Origin: Saccharomyces paradoxus
Taxonomy: Eukaryota; Ascomycota; Saccharomycetes; Saccharomycetales; Saccharomycetaceae
Direction of reading: 5' to 3'
DNA length: 64,000 nt
Assembly: GCF_002079055.1 (NCBI RefSeq)
Contig: NC_047492.1
Location: 232,035-296,034 of the forward strand
Shown: one piece after another, positions 30,433 to 41,100 of the stretch
Position numbering within the stretch: the first letter of the stretch is position 1
Layout: each line of letters starts with the position of its first letter
The notes under the pieces: generated by a model
Seen by the model: the letters and a program-made list of their open reading frames with translations, nothing else
What the model was told of the DNA's origin: nothing
Databases searched by the model: none
Position numbers and translations under genes: made by a program

Positions 30433-30601
30433 AGGATAGATGCAGTGATATTATAATCTTTTTTTGTTAATTTATGGTTTCTTTATACATATCATTATAT
30501 CTATGTAAATACGTAGGTACGTAGGAAAAGAGAAGAGTGGTGATATTATGAATTGAAAAAAAAAAAAATGAGCATCTGATGAAGAAAGGGAATGAACTCT
30601 T

Positions 30602-31402
30602 TCAAATTTTTTGAGTACCGTAGCCTTTAATATCCTTGGCGAAGTCCCATTTCATGTTTTCAACTTGTAAGTTTTTCTTGAAAGTCAAACCTGTATTCTT
30701 GTCAATTATAGCCAATGAAAAGCTTCTCGAAGAACGGGCATCTCTATAATAAAGAACCCTCATGGCATTTACAATTGCCTCTTCAGCAACTTGTAGAGTG
30801 GTCTTTGGGATATCAGATTCTCGATCTACAACTTTCCTTAATAGCGGGTTTGCCATGTGTGCCCCAAATCCTGTGGCTAAAGTGGGAGAAGAATATGTAA
30901 CACCTAGAAGGTTAACATACCTTAAGAATTGATCACCGTTGGATTGTACGCCGGCAACGATGATGGCATTCCAAAGTGGATTCATCTTTGATCTTCGCTG
31001 GTACATGACGGTAGCTAAATATTCAAAAATATAACTAGGTTCAAGTGCTTCTTCAGCATCCGCCAAAGGATTATCGTACGCATTTTCAGTTACCAGATCT
31101 TCTAATAGCCTCTCAATGTGTTGCATATCAGAAATATCACCGGAAATACCCACAACGGTGTTATTACCCACGGGAATAAGCCTCTCCACGCCATTGAATC
31201 TTAGAAGTGAACCATATGAGCCTAAATTATCTGCCGCAATGATAACCCCATTGTCATACTTCATTGATATGACAGAAGTACCTGTCACTATAGGCTGCTG
31301 TGTATTAGCCATGGGAGAGGCGCCCGCGTTGGCAATTTGTGTACTGTAAGCCCCGTAGGTAGAGTCTGCGGGCCTACCCCAACTGAAAGGATCGTGATTC
31401 AT
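30602..31402 (-). CDS. PRE4: Pre4, beta7 subunit of the 20S proteasome
   Basis: Essential beta-ring subunit that supports the post-acidic site through its C-terminal extension; it is not itself catalytic. The 266 residues include a propeptide (1-33) with cleavage before T34 (TQQPIVTGTSVI), then the N-terminal nucleophile hydrolase fold (NGVIIAADNLGSYG). The C-terminal tail (KGYGTQKI) inserts into the opposite ring in the family. A PACE element (Rpn4 site) lies about 105 bp upstream. Confidence 0.97.
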   Translation of the reverse strand: MNHDPFSWGRPADSTYGAYSTQIANAGASPMANTQQPIVTGTSVISMKYDNGVIIAADNLGSYGSLLRFNGVERLIPVGNNTVVGISGDISDMQHIERLLEDLVTENAYDNPLADAEEALEPSYIFEYLATVMYQRRSKMNPLWNAIIVAGVQSNGDQFLRYVNLLGVTYSSPTLATGFGAHMANPLLRKVVDRESDIPKTTLQVAEEAIVNAMRVLYYRDARSSRSFSLAIIDKNTGLTFKKNLQVENMKWDFAKDIKGYGTQKI

Positions 31403-31504
31403 TCGTGTTGGTTGTTGTGTTGTTGTTGATGGAAGATGTATGTATTCCGCTACTTATCCCCTTCCTTTTACTAGACATACTTTATTTTGTATGTACTTAT
31501 TTAA

Positions 31505-31513
31505 GGTGGCAAA
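31505..31513 (+). promoter_or_regulatory. PACE element (Rpn4 site) for PRE4
   Basis: GGTGGCAAA, an exact match to the proteasome-associated control element bound by Rpn4, 103-111 bp upstream of the PRE4 ATG. It is the only clear element in the 305-bp gap between PRE4 and the RET2 stop. Confidence 0.85.
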
Positions 31514-31707
31514 TTCTAAACCAAGAAGCTAGGATATCTTCAATAAAATGACTGACGGGTAACCGCAAATGAAAAACAATAACGAAGATAAAAAAGACGG
31601 TATATATATTTCTTATACGTAAAAGGAATGACAAAAGGATTACCTCAATCTTTTATTTATTTAGTTCGTGTATATAACTTTAGTATTTTATATGTGAATG
31701 TAACGTA

Positions 31708-33348
31708 CTATTGGACAAGATATTCATCTGATTTCAGGGAGGTAATGACGTCGTAAGGGAGCTCTTGATCGTGGTCATCGGCCATGACGACAGATTGGAT
31801 GGCCATACCGGTGAAACTCTTAGCTGATTTATCTCTCGTGGATTCTTGGAAGGAAACGGTCATTGGGTACAATGCGTCCTCGTATGGGGCTTCAATGGTG
31901 AACGCTAGTGCACCCGCATCGTTGGCGCCGATTTTGCTAATCTTAATGGAAGTTCCGGTTTCTTGGTCCATGTTGACAACTTCAGCGTCGGAGCACGTAG
32001 ATGACTCTGTATTTATGTCTACTGGTTCCTGAGGGAACACTGGAATGGTAAAGACCACATCAGAAAGTTCTGTTTCCAGGACGTTTTCATATTCGATGAT
32101 GACATCGAAGCCCTGTTGTGATTCGGAAGGGGAAACCCAAGTAGTTAGAGTCAAAGGAACCAATGAGTCATCCTCTGCGGGAGCAATTTTACGCCATCTT
32201 AGAACACCCAAGCTTTGGTCGTTGGCTGGGAAAGCCTTGGATTTATCACGCAGGGAGATTAGTTTAGTGGATAGGAACGATTGCTTATCTATGTTTGGAT
32301 GGGTCTTAAACTGGAAAGATTTATCGCGAACGTCAATAGAGTCAGCCAGTTTTAGGTTGGAGTGAGACAAGTCGTGGTCATTAATCCTTAGTTCTAAGAC
32401 ACCTTTCAATTCGGAAGAATGGATGGTGCCGTCTCTGGAGAACTCTGCGTTTATTACTTCCTTGATAGAGATCAAGATACCATTGTTCTCTGGGACATCC
32501 TCTTCCGGAGGAGGAGGTGCGCTAGAAGAAGCAGAAGAGATTGCACTTGGGCGTGGTGCGGCACCCGTTCTTCTTCCGGCACTACCACCTAACTTCATAC
32601 CGCCTGTGGAGGAAGACCCTGTACGCTGAGAAGTAGCGATTGGGGAGGCCATTGGCGCCACCTCAGCAACAGCGGCATGGGCACTTTGTAGATAAGACTG
32701 TTGTGCTGCGGGAGAAGCGTGGGAGTAGTAACTGTTGATGGCGTTTGTGACGTTGGGATCTTTACTGGCCATAAATCTGTTGGCGCCATCGTAATCGCCG
32801 TTTGAAGACATAAACCCGTGTTTCCTTTCATGCTCCTTTCTTGCGATTTCCTTAGCACGACGCTTCCTTTCCTCAGTAGCTTCAATCTCTTTATTACGCT
32901 CAATAATCTCCTGAATCCTTTCTTCGTGAGATTCCATAGACAAGTATGTCTGCACTTGGGTGAATGACAAGTTCTCCTTGTAACCGCCCATCGACACGAT
33001 TTCATCGAATGAAGACAAAATCTCAAAGGCATTGTGAAAAATCTCTTGGTCTTGGAAACTAGACAAATAGGAGTTGATTGTCTGCGAAAACAGATTTAAT
33101 GTGGCCAAATCTTTGATGATGTTAGACTGGCGGTTTGTGATAAGGATGATGTAGTAGTTGTCAAAGGGTCTATACACGTAACGGACATGCTTGTCCTCGA
33201 CAAATGTGTGGTCTGACGAGATCTCGGAGACTAGATTCTGGAAGTTGGATAACAACTCTAAGACTCGATCCTTGGACAGATCTTTAAATTGTCTCGATAG
33301 AAGAGGTTTCCCCTGACGTGTAGTAATAGAAGCAGCCAAAACAACCAT
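31708..33348 (-). CDS. RET2: Ret2, delta subunit of COPI coatomer
   Basis: Subunit of the coatomer F-subcomplex that packages dilysine cargo for Golgi-to-ER transport. The 546 residues comprise an N-terminal longin domain (1-140, MVVLAASITTRQGKPLLSRQ), a basic helical linker (about 155-185), a low-complexity Ser/Ala/Pro hinge (about 200-285) and a C-terminal mu-homology domain (about 290-546). Length equals S288C. It is divergent from RPN12. Confidence 0.96.
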   Translation of the reverse strand: MVVLAASITTRQGKPLLSRQFKDLSKDRVLELLSNFQNLVSEISSDHTFVEDKHVRYVYRPFDNYYIILITNRQSNIIKDLATLNLFSQTINSYLSSFQDQEIFHNAFEILSSFDEIVSMGGYKENLSFTQVQTYLSMESHEERIQEIIERNKEIEATEERKRRAKEIARKEHERKHGFMSSNGDYDGANRFMASKDPNVTNAINSYYSHASPAAQQSYLQSAHAAVAEVAPMASPIATSQRTGSSSTGGMKLGGSAGRRTGAAPRPSAISSASSSAPPPPEEDVPENNGILISIKEVINAEFSRDGTIHSSELKGVLELRINDHDLSHSNLKLADSIDVRDKSFQFKTHPNIDKQSFLSTKLISLRDKSKAFPANDQSLGVLRWRKIAPAEDDSLVPLTLTTWVSPSESQQGFDVIIEYENVLETELSDVVFTIPVFPQEPVDINTESSTCSDAEVVNMDQETGTSIKISKIGANDAGALAFTIEAPYEDALYPMTVSFQESTRDKSAKSFTGMAIQSVVMADDHDQELPYDVITSLKSDEYLVQ

Positions 33349-34037
33349 TTTATATCCCTTCTGACGCAGCTGTAGGCGTTGTAATGTGATCTATATTCGA
33401 CACTGACGTTAACTGCCCTTGTTCTTGAGGTGTCAACAACTAGATTTTCTAGATTTTCGCTGACCGTTGCTGAAAAAAAGCAAACGCGCAGGGCGGGTAA
33501 TGGTAAAATATGAATTTGAAGAACAATAGAAGCACCTTAGCTTTCATGGCAGGAACATGTTATAATTCAAGTACAATGGCGTACGGTATCCTAAACGAAG
33601 GGTCACTGAAGAATGGAATCCTTACAAAGACAAATAAAAGAATAGAAATGTTAAAATAAGAAAAGCTAAATACAAGACAGCTTAACAGACCGGCAACACT
33701 GTACTTAAATAGCATGCGACTTGTAACACACGTTTACCGTGACACGACTGTAACAATCTAAATAGCAGCAATTAGTTACGGCATTTCACACTTTTATAAG
33801 ATATGTGATGGCCCTAATTGAACGCTCTATTTGCCCTGAAGTTCCTGCTTTTCTCAAGCTTGCAACCTAACTAAATATACTATCTAACCTTTTTTTTTCA
33901 ATATCTTGCTTACCCTGTCGGCTTTCCTCCATTCCACATGTTTATTTGCCACCGGTTATAGTTGTAGCTTGCATTAATAGGGAAAGCTGAAAATATAACC
34001 AACGTAGTACCATTGAAAGCAGAAATAAATTATCATA
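33349..34037. promoter_or_regulatory. Divergent RET2 / RPN12 promoter with PACE element
   Basis: A 689-bp intergene. TTTGCCACC at 33945-33953 is an exact PACE element in reverse orientation, 85-93 bp upstream of RPN12. A T-run (33890-33899) precedes it. The RET2-proximal half shows no motif I can name. Confidence 0.8.
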
Positions 34038-34862
34038 ATGCCTTCGTTAGCCGAATTGACCAAATCGTTAAGCATAGCCTTCGAAAACGGCGATTATGCC
34101 GCGTGCGAGAAGCTCTTGCCCCCAATCAAGATCGAACTTATCAAAAATAACCTTTTAATACCTGACCTATCCATTCAAAATGATATCTACCTAAATGATT
34201 TGACGATTACTAAAAGGATCCTGGAAGTGGGTGCCCTTGCAAGTATCCAGACCTTTGATTTTGACAGCTTTGAAAATTACTTCAACCAATTGAAGCCTTA
34301 CTACTTCAGCAACAACCACAAATTATCCGAATCTGACAAGAAGTCGAAGCTGATAAGTCTGTATTTGTTGAACCTATTGTCCCAGAATAGCACAACCAAG
34401 TTTCACTCGGAATTGCAGTATCTAGATAAACATATTAAGAACTTGGAAGATGATTCGCTTTTGTCTTATCCTATCAAACTGGACAGATGGCTCATGGAGG
34501 GCTCATACCAGAAGGCATGGGATCTTCTGCAATCCGGGTCGCAGAATATAACAGAATTCGACTCCTTTACCGATATTCTAAAATCGGCCATAAGAGACGA
34601 AATTGCTAAGAATACCGAGCTATCCTACGATTTCCTCCCTCTCTCTAACATAAAAGCTTTGCTCTTCTTTAACAATGAGAAGGAAACCGAAAAATTTGCG
34701 CTGGAGAGAAACTGGCCTATTGTCAACTCGAAAGTTTACTTTAACAACCAATCAAAGGAGACAGCCGATTACGAAGACGAAATGATGCATGAAGAAGACC
34801 AAAAGACAAATATTATTGAAAAAACAATGGATTATGCCATAAGTATTGAAAATATTGTGTAA
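34038..34862 (+). CDS. RPN12: Rpn12, lid subunit of the 26S proteasome
   Basis: PCI-domain subunit of the 19S regulatory particle lid; its incorporation completes the lid and licenses joining to the base. The 274 residues start with a TPR-like helical array (SLAELTKSLSIAFENGDYAACEKLL) and end in the PCI winged-helix (about 170-250) plus a C-terminal helix (IIEKTMDYAISIENIV) that makes the key contact with Rpn10/Rpn3. A PACE element lies 85 bp upstream. Confidence 0.96.
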   Translation: MPSLAELTKSLSIAFENGDYAACEKLLPPIKIELIKNNLLIPDLSIQNDIYLNDLTITKRILEVGALASIQTFDFDSFENYFNQLKPYYFSNNHKLSESDKKSKLISLYLLNLLSQNSTTKFHSELQYLDKHIKNLEDDSLLSYPIKLDRWLMEGSYQKAWDLLQSGSQNITEFDSFTDILKSAIRDEIAKNTELSYDFLPLSNIKALLFFNNEKETEKFALERNWPIVNSKVYFNNQSKETADYEDEMMHEEDQKTNIIEKTMDYAISIENIV

Positions 34863-35125
34863 TATGTACATATATATACAATATAGTCACAAGATTATTA
34901 CAAAATAAACACCTTTTCATCCCTCAAAAAACGAAGTCAATAGAAAGAAGTTATACTAATAACAATCTAACAATGTTTATAAGCTAGAATTATACATATA
35001 TATATATATGTATCTATATTTACATATATCTAGACCGCAAAAAAAAACATAAGGGCATCACTCATAAGAATAATAATAATAAGGGAGAAAAAACACATTT
35101 ATATTTCATTACATTTTTTTTTTCA

Positions 35126-36583
35126 TTAAGCGCCAATGATACCAAGAGACTTACCTTCGGCAATTCTCTTTTCGGACAATGCAGCAATAACAGCAGCACC
35201 TGCACCGGAACCATCCTCAGCTGGAACAATTATGATTGGATCGTTGCTTGCATCACCAGTCCATCCATAGATATCTCTTAAACCCTTAGCGGCAGCCTCT
35301 TTGAAACCTGGGTATTTGTTGTAGACAGAACCGTCAGCGGCAATGTGACCAGTCTTGTAACCTCTCTTTTGACAAATAGCGGCAATACCACAAACAGCCA
35401 ATCTGGCAGCTCTGGTACCGATCAATTCACAAAGTCTTCTGATCAACTTACGTTCTGGTAGAGTGGTCTTGACACCAAAGTCCTTTTGGAAGATGTCATC
35501 AGTATCTTCCAAGTTTTCAAATGGATCGTCTTCGATTCTTGCTGGGTAAGAGGTATCCATGATGTATGGTTGCTTCAATTTGGTTAGATCTTGACCCTTC
35601 AACATTAAGCCCTTTTCGTTTAATTCGACCAACACTAGACGCAGCAATTCACCCAAGTAGTAACCGGAGGTCATTTTTTCAAAGGCTTGTTGGCCCGGCC
35701 TTGGAGATTGTTCGTCGACAATAACATCGTACTTAGTTCTAGGCAAGACCAAGTGTTCATTATCGAAGGAACCGTATTCACAGTTAATGGCCATTGGCGA
35801 GTCATTTGGAATGTCGTCTGCTAGTTTACCTTCCAACTTTTCGATATCAGAGACAACATCATAGAAGGCACCATTAACACCAGTACCAAAAATCACACCC
35901 ATCTTAGTCTCTGGGTCAGTGTAGTAGGAGGCAACCAAAGTACCGACAGTATCGTTAATTAATGCTACAATTTCGATAGGCAATTCTCTCTTGGATATTT
36001 CGTTTTGTAGTAATGGGACGACATCGTGACCTTCGACGTTTGGAATATCGAAACCCTTGGTCCATCTTTGCAAAATACCTTCGTTAATCTTGTTTTGAGA
36101 AGCTGGGTACGAGAAGGTGAAACCTAATGGCAAGGTGTCCTTGGTGTTTAGCAATTCTTGCTCAACCATAAAGTCCTTCAAAGAGTCAGCAATAAAGGAC
36201 CATAACTCTTCTTGGTGCTTCGTGGTTCTCATGTCATGTGGTAGCTTATACTTGGATTGAGTGGTGTCGAAGGTATGCTTACCGCTCAATTTGACCAACA
36301 CGACTCTTAAGTTAGTACCACCCAAATCAATGGCCAGGTAGTTACCAGACTCTTTACCTGTTGGGAATTCCATGACCCAACCTGGAATCATTGGAATGTT
36401 ACCTCCCTTCTTAGTCAAACCTTTATTCAATTCGTCGATAAAGTGCTTGACAACTTTCCTCAAGGTTTCACTGTCAGCTGTAAACATGTCCTCCAATTGA
36501 TGGATTTCATCCATCAATTCCCTGGGCACGTCAGCCATGGAACCCTTTCTAGCTTGTGGTTTCTTTGGACCTAAATGAACCAT
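35126..36583 (-). CDS. HXK1: Hxk1, hexokinase PI
   Basis: ATP-dependent phosphorylation of glucose, fructose and mannose; expressed mainly on non-fermentable or poor sugars. The 485 residues match the yeast hexokinase length. The N-terminus has KKPQARKGSM with S15, the known PKA-type site. The phosphate-binding loop LAIDLGGTNLRVV is at 83-95, the catalytic aspartate D211 in INDTVGTL, and GTGVNGAF binds substrate. The C-lobe has adenosine-binding GSGAGAAVIAAL. About ten residues differ from S288C as I recall it. Two Mig1 sites lie upstream, in agreement with glucose repression. Confidence 0.97.
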   Translation of the reverse strand: MVHLGPKKPQARKGSMADVPRELMDEIHQLEDMFTADSETLRKVVKHFIDELNKGLTKKGGNIPMIPGWVMEFPTGKESGNYLAIDLGGTNLRVVLVKLSGKHTFDTTQSKYKLPHDMRTTKHQEELWSFIADSLKDFMVEQELLNTKDTLPLGFTFSYPASQNKINEGILQRWTKGFDIPNVEGHDVVPLLQNEISKRELPIEIVALINDTVGTLVASYYTDPETKMGVIFGTGVNGAFYDVVSDIEKLEGKLADDIPNDSPMAINCEYGSFDNEHLVLPRTKYDVIVDEQSPRPGQQAFEKMTSGYYLGELLRLVLVELNEKGLMLKGQDLTKLKQPYIMDTSYPARIEDDPFENLEDTDDIFQKDFGVKTTLPERKLIRRLCELIGTRAARLAVCGIAAICQKRGYKTGHIAADGSVYNKYPGFKEAAAKGLRDIYGWTGDASNDPIIIVPAEDGSGAGAAVIAALSEKRIAEGKSLGIIGA

Positions 36584-38140
36584 TTTATTTTTTCAGTATC
36601 TTAATTGAGTTGTTTGGGTGAGTTTATTTAAAAAGAAAAGAATTCTAATTGAGTGTTACAAGTCACAATTGTTTCTTGTTGCTTTCTATTCTATATTACG
36701 CGAAAATCAAGAGATGAATACGAAGTGAAGAAGCGGTGAAATGTTCCCAAGGACGAGAATCCGATTGCTTATATATGAAATATTCCTCTTTGAAGAAAAG
36801 GAGGGAAAAGAAGCAGTTGAGAACGATCTTTGTTGCTTTGCCCTTGTTACTATTCCTCTCAACGGTCCTAAGGTACCAAAATCCGGGGGGGGAAAGAAAG
36901 TTTTTCATCAACCCCCTTAAAAAAATACATAGTTCTTAGGTCTTCTATTTTTTCTTTTGTTGGTTTTTGCAACCAGGGTATTTTCCCTGGTTGCTCCAGC
37001 AAGGTGTTTCGTTATCTTTCCAACAAACGGGGCACACGTGCGGGAGTTTCACAGGGGCGGAATAGTGGGGTTCAGGGGCATAAGAAGCTCACACAATGCG
37101 GAAAAACAAAGGGGGACTACCATTCTTCCTGAAACCCACGCGTCACTGCTACACTGAGATCTGGCCAGGGGCAACCGGAATTTTAGTGAATAAACGACAG
37201 GAACACATACTCCTTAAAGGCGTCTAAATCTTCATTTTTCCGGTTTATTTCCTACCAGGAAATAAATTATTCCTAATAAAATTTCCGGGGTTTGCAGGAT
37301 GCGGGGTAAAAAGTAAAAAATGAAAATAAAACTAAAAAGAAAAGTTCGAGGTAAGACCAGCTGCAAGGAGAATAGTGGGCGCCAAATCTTTTACTGCGGT
37401 GAAGAAAAAATTTTGACTATCTGCTTCTGTTGCTATTTTCTGTCTTATTTTCGATGGTTAGGCTTCGTGGGGTAAAAGTCGAGCTTGTTTTCTGAAGAGG
37501 AAATTACGGTAGTTTGCTGGGTGGGTTTCGACTTTCCTAGTTGCATCCCATGGTCAGGATGATCACCCCACCCCACGCCATTTTTTTTTTGCAACACGGG
37601 CTTTGTTCCTGAACAACTGCCGCTGAAGATGTTCCGGGGTTGTTAAACAATATACATGTGGAGCACTGGTAGAATATAGGCGAAGCCGCGGCGAGCACGG
37701 AATGGCGCATGGAAGAAAACACACCAGCCAAGCCTTTGACGTACAGTATTTTGACTCGACACGCCATGTGTAGGGTGCAATGCACAGGAGTGACGGTAAA
37801 GAGCCGAAAAGGAAAATTCAGGCCTTTCTTGAGAATTATCGTCCTGTTAAAGGCATTTTCTTAGCAAAACAAATAAATTCATCTTTTCCTCTTTTTTTCC
37901 CGTGAATTTACTCAATTGCGGAAAAAACATAAAGAATGTGTTAAATATTGTTTTGAAGTACAAATAAGATATACGATAATATACAATTGTTATGGAACTA
38001 GAAAAACCGAAAAGTAATGCAAGGCCTCAAAGGCATGTGAATAAGGATAATCAATATGGTAAAAGGTAACAAAATATAGTGAGCACCGTAAATATGCGAT
38101 AGAAATATGCGGGTATGAGATTACAAGAGTGACATATCAA
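36584..38140. promoter_or_regulatory. HXK1 promoter region, 1557 bp, with Mig1 sites
   Basis: Gene-free stretch between HXK1 and the 3' end of the cell-wall gene. AAAATCCGGGG (36878-36888) and AATTTCCGGGG (37281-37291) both match the Mig1 consensus WWWWTSYGGGG, about 300 and 700 bp upstream of HXK1. Several AGGGG/CCCCT stress-response elements occur (for example near 37170). The part nearest 38140 is AT-rich and likely holds the terminator of the next gene. Confidence 0.65.
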
Positions 38141-41100
38141 TTATCGATAAAACGCCAACAATACAGTGGAAACAAAAACACTCCATAAGCCATTGGATAC
38201 TAAATTGTTAGCTGTGCCAGCATATCTTGATAGCTGGAATGAAGTACTATTAGAAGCAATTACGCTTGAAGAATAACTCCAGGAACGTGGGCTGTTCATG
38301 AACGAAGTTGTTAGACCAGATTGTACGGTAACCAGTGATGATTCAGAAGAGGGTACATTAGTACTGGACACAGAAAATTCTGGAATAATAACAGCAGCAC
38401 TTCCATAAGTGGTAGGGGTAGTAGCTTTTGATGCGGGAGAGGGACTGCTCTCATGCGTTTTAGTCCCGGGTGTAGTGTTTTGTGGGATTGCAGTTTTGAT
38501 AGATTCTAGCGTGACAGCTATATCAGTACCTCTAGTTGTACCAAATACTAATTCAGTGCCAAAACTTGGACGCAAGGTCATATCCTTCGTCACTGTATTA
38601 CTATTTGCCGTAGGCACCGAAGTATGTTTGGTAGTAGTAGAAGCAAGGTCGGTATGGACGTTTAATAACGAAGAAGTCACAAACGTCTCTATAGTTTTAT
38701 CTGCGGAGTCAGGCATGGAAAATGGACACCAGGTAGTTAACTCAGTGATAGCATCTCCAATTTTTGTTGTAACAGTGGAAATAACAGCCGGAGAGACGAC
38801 CCCAGTATACACATAGGAACTACAAGAGGTAACTGTTGCGATATTTCCAATTGTTTGCGAAGAAGCGGCACCATTGTTTGCATTTATAGTTAGTAGAGCT
38901 TCATTGGCCTTTGGAGTTTCAACATAATAGATAATTTCTATCGTTACTCTGCTGCCAGAATCGCCAACTGCCCTTTCCACCATCCTAGCTTTATTGACAT
39001 TTAGTGTAGATACTTGGGTAGAATACGTGCTTATGAAAGTGCCGGTCCATTCTTTATATATAGTCGTGAAAGTTGTTAAAGTGGAGAATGAATTAGAAAT
39101 GTTGGGTTCAAAAGAGGACAGTGAGGAAGATTGAACCACTTGCTGAGCAGTAGTGTAATTCGCTTTATTCAAATATTGACTATCCGAAATATGGGAAACA
39201 CTTGTAGAACCATGCCTTGACGTGCTAACGGTCGAACTAGCTAGTTTTTCGACTGTTGGATGTGTTGGAATGACCGTATTACCTTTGTTTAGTGAGTCGA
39301 AAGTCGATAGGGTCAAAGAATAACTCACAATATGACTCGCAGATTTGGTAGTCAGAATTCTTGACGATTGCATAGGAGGATTGACCAGAGTGGGATCGGT
39401 TAATGTAGAATGGACAGATAGAGCAGATGATTGGCCAGAGCTAGCCACTGAGCCTGAAGAGTTTTTTTTAAGACTTTCTAACAAATCAGATGACGCAAAG
39501 GGAACCAATATAGTGGATGAATACAAGATGTTGTCCCTTGAGGAGAGAGAATAAGTGCTTGAAGATGGGCCAGAAATAATATTAGAAGTTCTGGGGGCAA
39601 CAGCGCTTGAGGATTCTCTGCCAGAGCGAATAAATACTTCAATAGCAGTGCGGCTTGAAGGCTGGCTGGCTGAATTAGTCAAAGATTCGGTGGCAACAGT
39701 ATGCGAGATTTCACTGATGGAGCTAGTTAAAGTTGTGATATCAGTTGAGATCTGACTAGAAGAGGGTATGCGGGAATCACCCGAAGGTTGATTAGAAACA
39801 CTCAATAGACTTGTGTAGGTTGATTGTAATGCAAACATGCTACTGTCGCTTTCGAGGAAGCTAGATGAACCACGGATAAAGTATTCTGCAGCTAATGTGC
39901 TGGATGCATGTTGAGTATTATTACTGTGCGAAACGGTGGTAACAGTATTGGAAGATGATGGACTAGAGATATCCGAACTTTTACTAACTATATCAGTTGG
40001 GCTACCAGTAGTGAGGGTATGTGAAAATTTGCTAGAAGCACTGACTGAAGTTGTGGTACCGGTCGAAACTTGACTAGGAAAGATTATGGAGGAATCGCTC
40101 GAGGATTGACTAGAAGTGCTAGTTAAAGGTGTGGTACTAGTTGAGATCTCACTAGAAGAGGCTATGAGGGAACCGCTCGAAGATTGACTAGAAGCACTTA
40201 CTGAGGTTGTGATACCAGTTGAAACCTGACTAGAAGAGGCTATGAGGGAACCGCTCAAGGATTGACTAGAAGCACCTACTGAGGTTGTGATACCAGTTGA
40301 AACCTGACTAGAAGAGGTTATGGAGGAATCACTCAAAGGTTGGCTAGTGGAGCTAGTTAAAGGTGTGGTACTAGTTGAGATCTCACTAGAAGAGGCTATG
40401 AGGGAACCGCTCGAGGATTGACTAGAAGCACTTACTGAGGTTGTGATACCAGTTGAAACCTGACTAGAAGAGGCTATGAGGGAACCGCTCGAAGATTGAC
40501 TAGAAGCACTTACTGAGGTTGTGATACCAGTTGAAACCTGACTAGAAGAGGTTATGGAGGAATCACTCAAAGGTTGGCTAGTGGAGCTAGTTAAAGGTGT
40601 GGTACTAGTTGAGATCTCACTAGAAGAGGCTATGAGGGAACCGCTCGAAGATTGACTAGAAGCACTTACTGAGGTTGTGATACCAGTTGAAACCTGACTA
40701 GAAGAGGTTATGGAGGAATCACTCAAAGGTTGGCTAGTGGAGCTAGTTAAAGGTGTGGTACTAGTTGAGATCTCACTAGAAGAGGCTATGAGGGAACCGC
40801 TCGAGGATTGACTAGAAGCACTTACTGAGGTTGTAGGACCGGTTGAAACCTGACTAGAAGTGGTTATTGAGGGATTGCTCGAGGGCTGATTAGAAAAACT
40901 CATTAAACCCGTCTTCACAGAATCAAGCGTAGACCTGCTATTACCACTTTCGAAGGAAGTAGGTGAACTACGGGTAAAGTATTCCGCAGCTAATGTGCTA
41001 GCTGCATATTGAGTAAGGTTGCTGTAATGTACAGTAATAACAGCGCTGGAACATGCTGATGTAATAGTGCACAAAGATGGGCTGTCTGGCGTACTTTCCC

